The notes below the pieces were generated by a model, which did not search any database, was not told where the DNA came from, and saw only the letters and a list, made by a program, of their open reading frames with translations. Positions 34,229-36,367 of a stretch of 36,367 nucleotides of DNA are shown one piece after another (positions within the stretch are counted from its first letter, which is position 1; every line of letters begins with the position of its first letter). Made by a program: the position numbers and the translations under genes. This DNA is from Flammeovirgaceae bacterium. Its GTDB lineage: Bacteria > Bacteroidota > Bacteroidia > Cytophagales > Cyclobacteriaceae. The stretch covers positions 1 through 36,367 of the forward strand of contig QIEB01000580.1 of the NCBI GenBank assembly GCA_003229495.1, given 5' to 3'.

Positions 34229-35091
34229 CACTACTTTTTCAAATTGGGTTCCTGGAGATCAAACTGGTAGATTTTATCGACATTGGATTGGTCAGTGTTT
34301 TGCTCTATCAGATCTACAAGCTGATGCGTGGAAGTGTTGCCATCAAAGTATTTCTTGGCTTCTTGTCGCTTTATCTGATATTCCTGGTGGTTAAAGCCGC
34401 CCAAATGGAGTTACTTTCCTCTATATTAGGACAGTTTATGGGGGTCGGGGTAATTGCTGTGATCATCCTGTTTCAACCGGAGATCAGAAAATTCCTGTTG
34501 CTGATCGGAAAGACTACCTCCGTGGACCGGGAAACACTGTTAAACAATCTTTTGGGGCGTCACAAAAACATTGACAAAGTCGACATCACACCGGTGATTG
34601 AAGCAGCTAAGAGTCTCGGAGGAGCAAACAACGGGGCACTGATTATCTTTTCCCGTGATTCACCGCTAAAATTTTATACGGAATCCGGTGACCTAATTGA
34701 TGCTTATATTTCTAAACGGCTGCTTCTGGCCATATTTAACAAAAACTCCCCACTTCACGATGGCGCTGTGATTCTCTACCAAGGCAAGATCGTGGCTGCA
34801 AGATGTATCCTTCCTCTTACTGAACAGGAAAATATTCCCCCCCAATACGGACTTCGGCATAGGGCGGCCCTGGGGATGTCTGAGGCCTCAGATACTCTGG
34901 TACTGGTGGTCTCTGAGGAAACCGGTCAAATGTCATTGGCAAGGAATGGTAAAATAATGCATAACCTTTCTACCCAGGAACTGCGGTCTGCTATCAATAA
35001 CTATCTTTATGAAGATGAGCAATCCAAACCTCTTGAAAAAGGTGAAGTTGTGTCTGAACCTGATAAAGATCAGGAAATTGCCAAAGTTTAA
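34225..35091 (+). CDS. cdaA: Diadenylate cyclase CdaA (c-di-AMP synthase)
   Basis: A 288-residue membrane enzyme that makes cyclic di-AMP from two ATP. Three membrane helices lie at about residues 15-31, 38-57 and 66-84. The DisA_N catalytic domain follows with DGA at 179-181 and RHR at 211-213, both intact. c-di-AMP controls potassium and osmotic balance in other bacteria. The start is GTG at 34225, overlapping the folP stop TGA by four bases (GTGA), which implies translational coupling. No cdaR or glmM is adjacent, unlike in Firmicutes. The 3' end overlaps that of kbl by four bases. Confidence 0.95.
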   Translation: MTLLFQIGFLEIKLVDFIDIGLVSVLLYQIYKLMRGSVAIKVFLGFLSLYLIFLVVKAAQMELLSSILGQFMGVGVIAVIILFQPEIRKFLLLIGKTTSVDRETLLNNLLGRHKNIDKVDITPVIEAAKSLGGANNGALIIFSRDSPLKFYTESGDLIDAYISKRLLLAIFNKNSPLHDGAVILYQGKIVAARCILPLTEQENIPPQYGLRHRAALGMSEASDTLVLVVSEETGQMSLARNGKIMHNLSTQELRSAINNYLYEDEQSKPLEKGEVVSEPDKDQEIAKV

Positions 35092-36278
35092 TCAATTACC
35101 CCTAACTCTTTACCCACCGCAGTAAATGCCTCTATTGCCCTGTCCAGATGTTCCCTCTGGTGGACTGCAGAGATCTGTACCCGGATCCTGGCCTGACCTT
35201 TAGGCACTACTGGGTAATAGAACCCGATTACGTACACCCCTAGATCCAAAAGACCTTGGGACATCTTTTGTGACAGAACCGCATCATACAACATGATGGG
35301 GACTATAGGATGTTCTCCAGGATTGATATCAAATCCCGCAGCGGTTATCTGTTTCCTGAAATATTTGGTGTTTTTTTCCAATGTATCCCGAAGTTCAGTG
35401 GTTTCAGTCAGCATGTCCAAGACTGTGATAGACGAGGCTGTAATGCAAGGAGCCAGGGTATTAGAAAATAAATAGGGGCGAGAACGTTGACGAAGGATTC
35501 CCACTATTTCTTTATGGCCTGAGGTAAATCCACCCGAGGCCCCGCCTAGCGCCTTTCCAAAAGTCCCGGTAATGATATCTACTCTTCCCATCACACCACG
35601 ATATTCATGAACTCCCCGGCCGGTGGCCCCTATAAAACCTGTGGAATGGCATTCATCTGACATCACCAGGGCCTGGTATTTATCTGCCAGGTCACATATT
35701 TTGTCCAATTGAGCAATAGTCCCGTCCATAGAGAACACCCCATCAGTTACTATGATCCGGTGTCGTTGAGCCGAAGCCAATTTCAACTGCTCCTCCAAAT
35801 CCTCCATGTCATTGTGTTTGTAGCGATACCGTTGAGCCTTGCACAACCGTACTCCATCAATAATAGAAGCGTGATTGAGTGTGTCTGAAATAATGGCATC
35901 TTCAGCAGTTAACAGCGGCTCAAAAACCCCGCCATTGGCATCAAAAGCAGCGGCATATAAAATTGTATCCTCAGTACCCAGAAATTGAGATATTTTCGCT
36001 TCCAGCTGCTTGTGAATGTCCTGAGTGCCACAGATAAACCGAACGGATGACATTCCGTAACCATGACTGTCAACCGCTGCTTTGGCAGCCTGAATTACTT
36101 TTGGGTGAGAAGAAAGGCCCAGGTAATTGTTAGCACAAAAATTTATTACTTCCTTTCCATCATCAGCTTTGATCACGGCACCCTGGGGTGTGGTAATTAC
36201 CCTTTCAGTTTTGTATAGACCTGCTTCTCGGATGGTATCGAGTTCCTGGGAGAGTTGTTGTTTGAGTTTACCGTACAT
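35088..36278 (-). CDS. kbl: Glycine C-acetyltransferase (2-amino-3-ketobutyrate CoA ligase)
   Basis: A 396-residue PLP enzyme of the alpha-oxoamine synthase family. It cleaves 2-amino-3-ketobutyrate with CoA to glycine and acetyl-CoA, the second step of threonine breakdown. The N-terminal GLYKTERVITTPQGAVI, FCANNYLGLSSHP, GYGMSSVRFICGTQ and DTLNHASIIDGVRLCKAQ match E. coli Kbl closely; the PLP lysine lies in GTFGKALGGASGG. Similarity is to Kbl rather than BioF, judged by eye against remembered E. coli sequence. No threonine dehydrogenase gene lies in the window. A -7 element sits 21 bases upstream. Confidence 0.94.
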   Translation of the reverse strand: MYGKLKQQLSQELDTIREAGLYKTERVITTPQGAVIKADDGKEVINFCANNYLGLSSHPKVIQAAKAAVDSHGYGMSSVRFICGTQDIHKQLEAKISQFLGTEDTILYAAAFDANGGVFEPLLTAEDAIISDTLNHASIIDGVRLCKAQRYRYKHNDMEDLEEQLKLASAQRHRIIVTDGVFSMDGTIAQLDKICDLADKYQALVMSDECHSTGFIGATGRGVHEYRGVMGRVDIITGTFGKALGGASGGFTSGHKEIVGILRQRSRPYLFSNTLAPCITASSITVLDMLTETTELRDTLEKNTKYFRKQITAAGFDINPGEHPIVPIMLYDAVLSQKMSQGLLDLGVYVIGFYYPVVPKGQARIRVQISAVHQREHLDRAIEAFTAVGKELGVID

Positions 36279-36298
36279 AGTTGATTATTCTGCTGGTA

Positions 36299-36306
36299 CA
36301 AAGATA
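36299..36306 (-). promoter_or_regulatory. Bacteroidota -7 element TATCTTTG for kbl
   Basis: Minus-strand TATCTTTG is a perfect TAnnTTTG match, 21 bases upstream of the kbl ATG. No TTTG/TTG box is found at the usual spacing. Confidence 0.5.
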
Positions 36307-36367
36307 ATAGGAATTCAATAATTGTAGTTTTCGGGGACAGAGTTTGTCGCTTAGTAATTAGAACTTA

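Noticed and set aside
1..36367. tRNA, rRNA, insertion sequences, attachment sites
   Set aside because: Intergenic sequence was read for tRNA-like arms, transposase genes and terminal repeats; none found.

Overview
The window is chromosomal DNA from a member of the Bacteroidota, most likely a free-living gliding Cytophagales-type bacterium (the order is inference). The evidence is a GldH gliding lipoprotein, a GWxTD protein, a Bacteroidota-type RicT, the BT_3928-like/DUF1599 pair, a type 3 ProS, and promoter elements that fit the Bacteroidota -7 consensus TAnnTTTG. No tRNA, rRNA, CRISPR array, insertion sequence or prophage was found. Genes are packed tightly, and no gene-free stretch exceeds about 245 bases.

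Layout. 1-4827: the 5' part of an exported TPR-like protein, a divergent 1001-residue DUF2723/GT117 membrane glycosyltransferase, and a SAM methyltransferase. 4925-8921: GWxTD protein and RlmB on the plus strand facing ManC and KdsD on the minus strand. 8976-14216: a plus-strand run recQ, purD, ricT, gldH. 14272-21068: minus-strand TPR histidine kinase, a 1337-residue DUF4011-type SF1 helicase with a nuclease-like tail, and a membrane-anchored helix-hairpin-helix protein. 21236-24789: hemA and a WG-repeat protein. 24798-27802: floA, nfeD and proS on the minus strand. 27994-31148: a frame-disrupted Gly/Tyr- and Ser/Arg-rich lipoprotein gene and a FadL-like outer-membrane protein. 31158-33331: DUF1599, BT_3928-like and aroK on the minus strand. 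33371-36278: folP-cdaA facing kbl.

How the genes fit together. Most are housekeeping: RNA modification, purine, haem, folate, shikimate and threonine/glycine metabolism, and proline charging. A second group serves the envelope: GDP-mannose and Kdo precursors, a predicted protein O-glycosyltransferase, flotillin/NfeD, outer-membrane proteins and GldH. Signalling is represented by one orphan histidine kinase and the c-di-AMP synthase CdaA, whose GTG start overlaps the folP stop.

The items most worth a second look are: the single-base frame disruption inside the Gly-Tyr repeat of the lipoprotein gene (28660-28662); the DUF4011 helicase whose C-terminal Vsr-like nuclease fold seems to lack a catalytic acid; three palindromes in the 809-1047 divergent promoter region; a structured proS leader; and repeated tail-to-tail gene pairs with no room for terminators. 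I did not see a clearly new multi-gene system.
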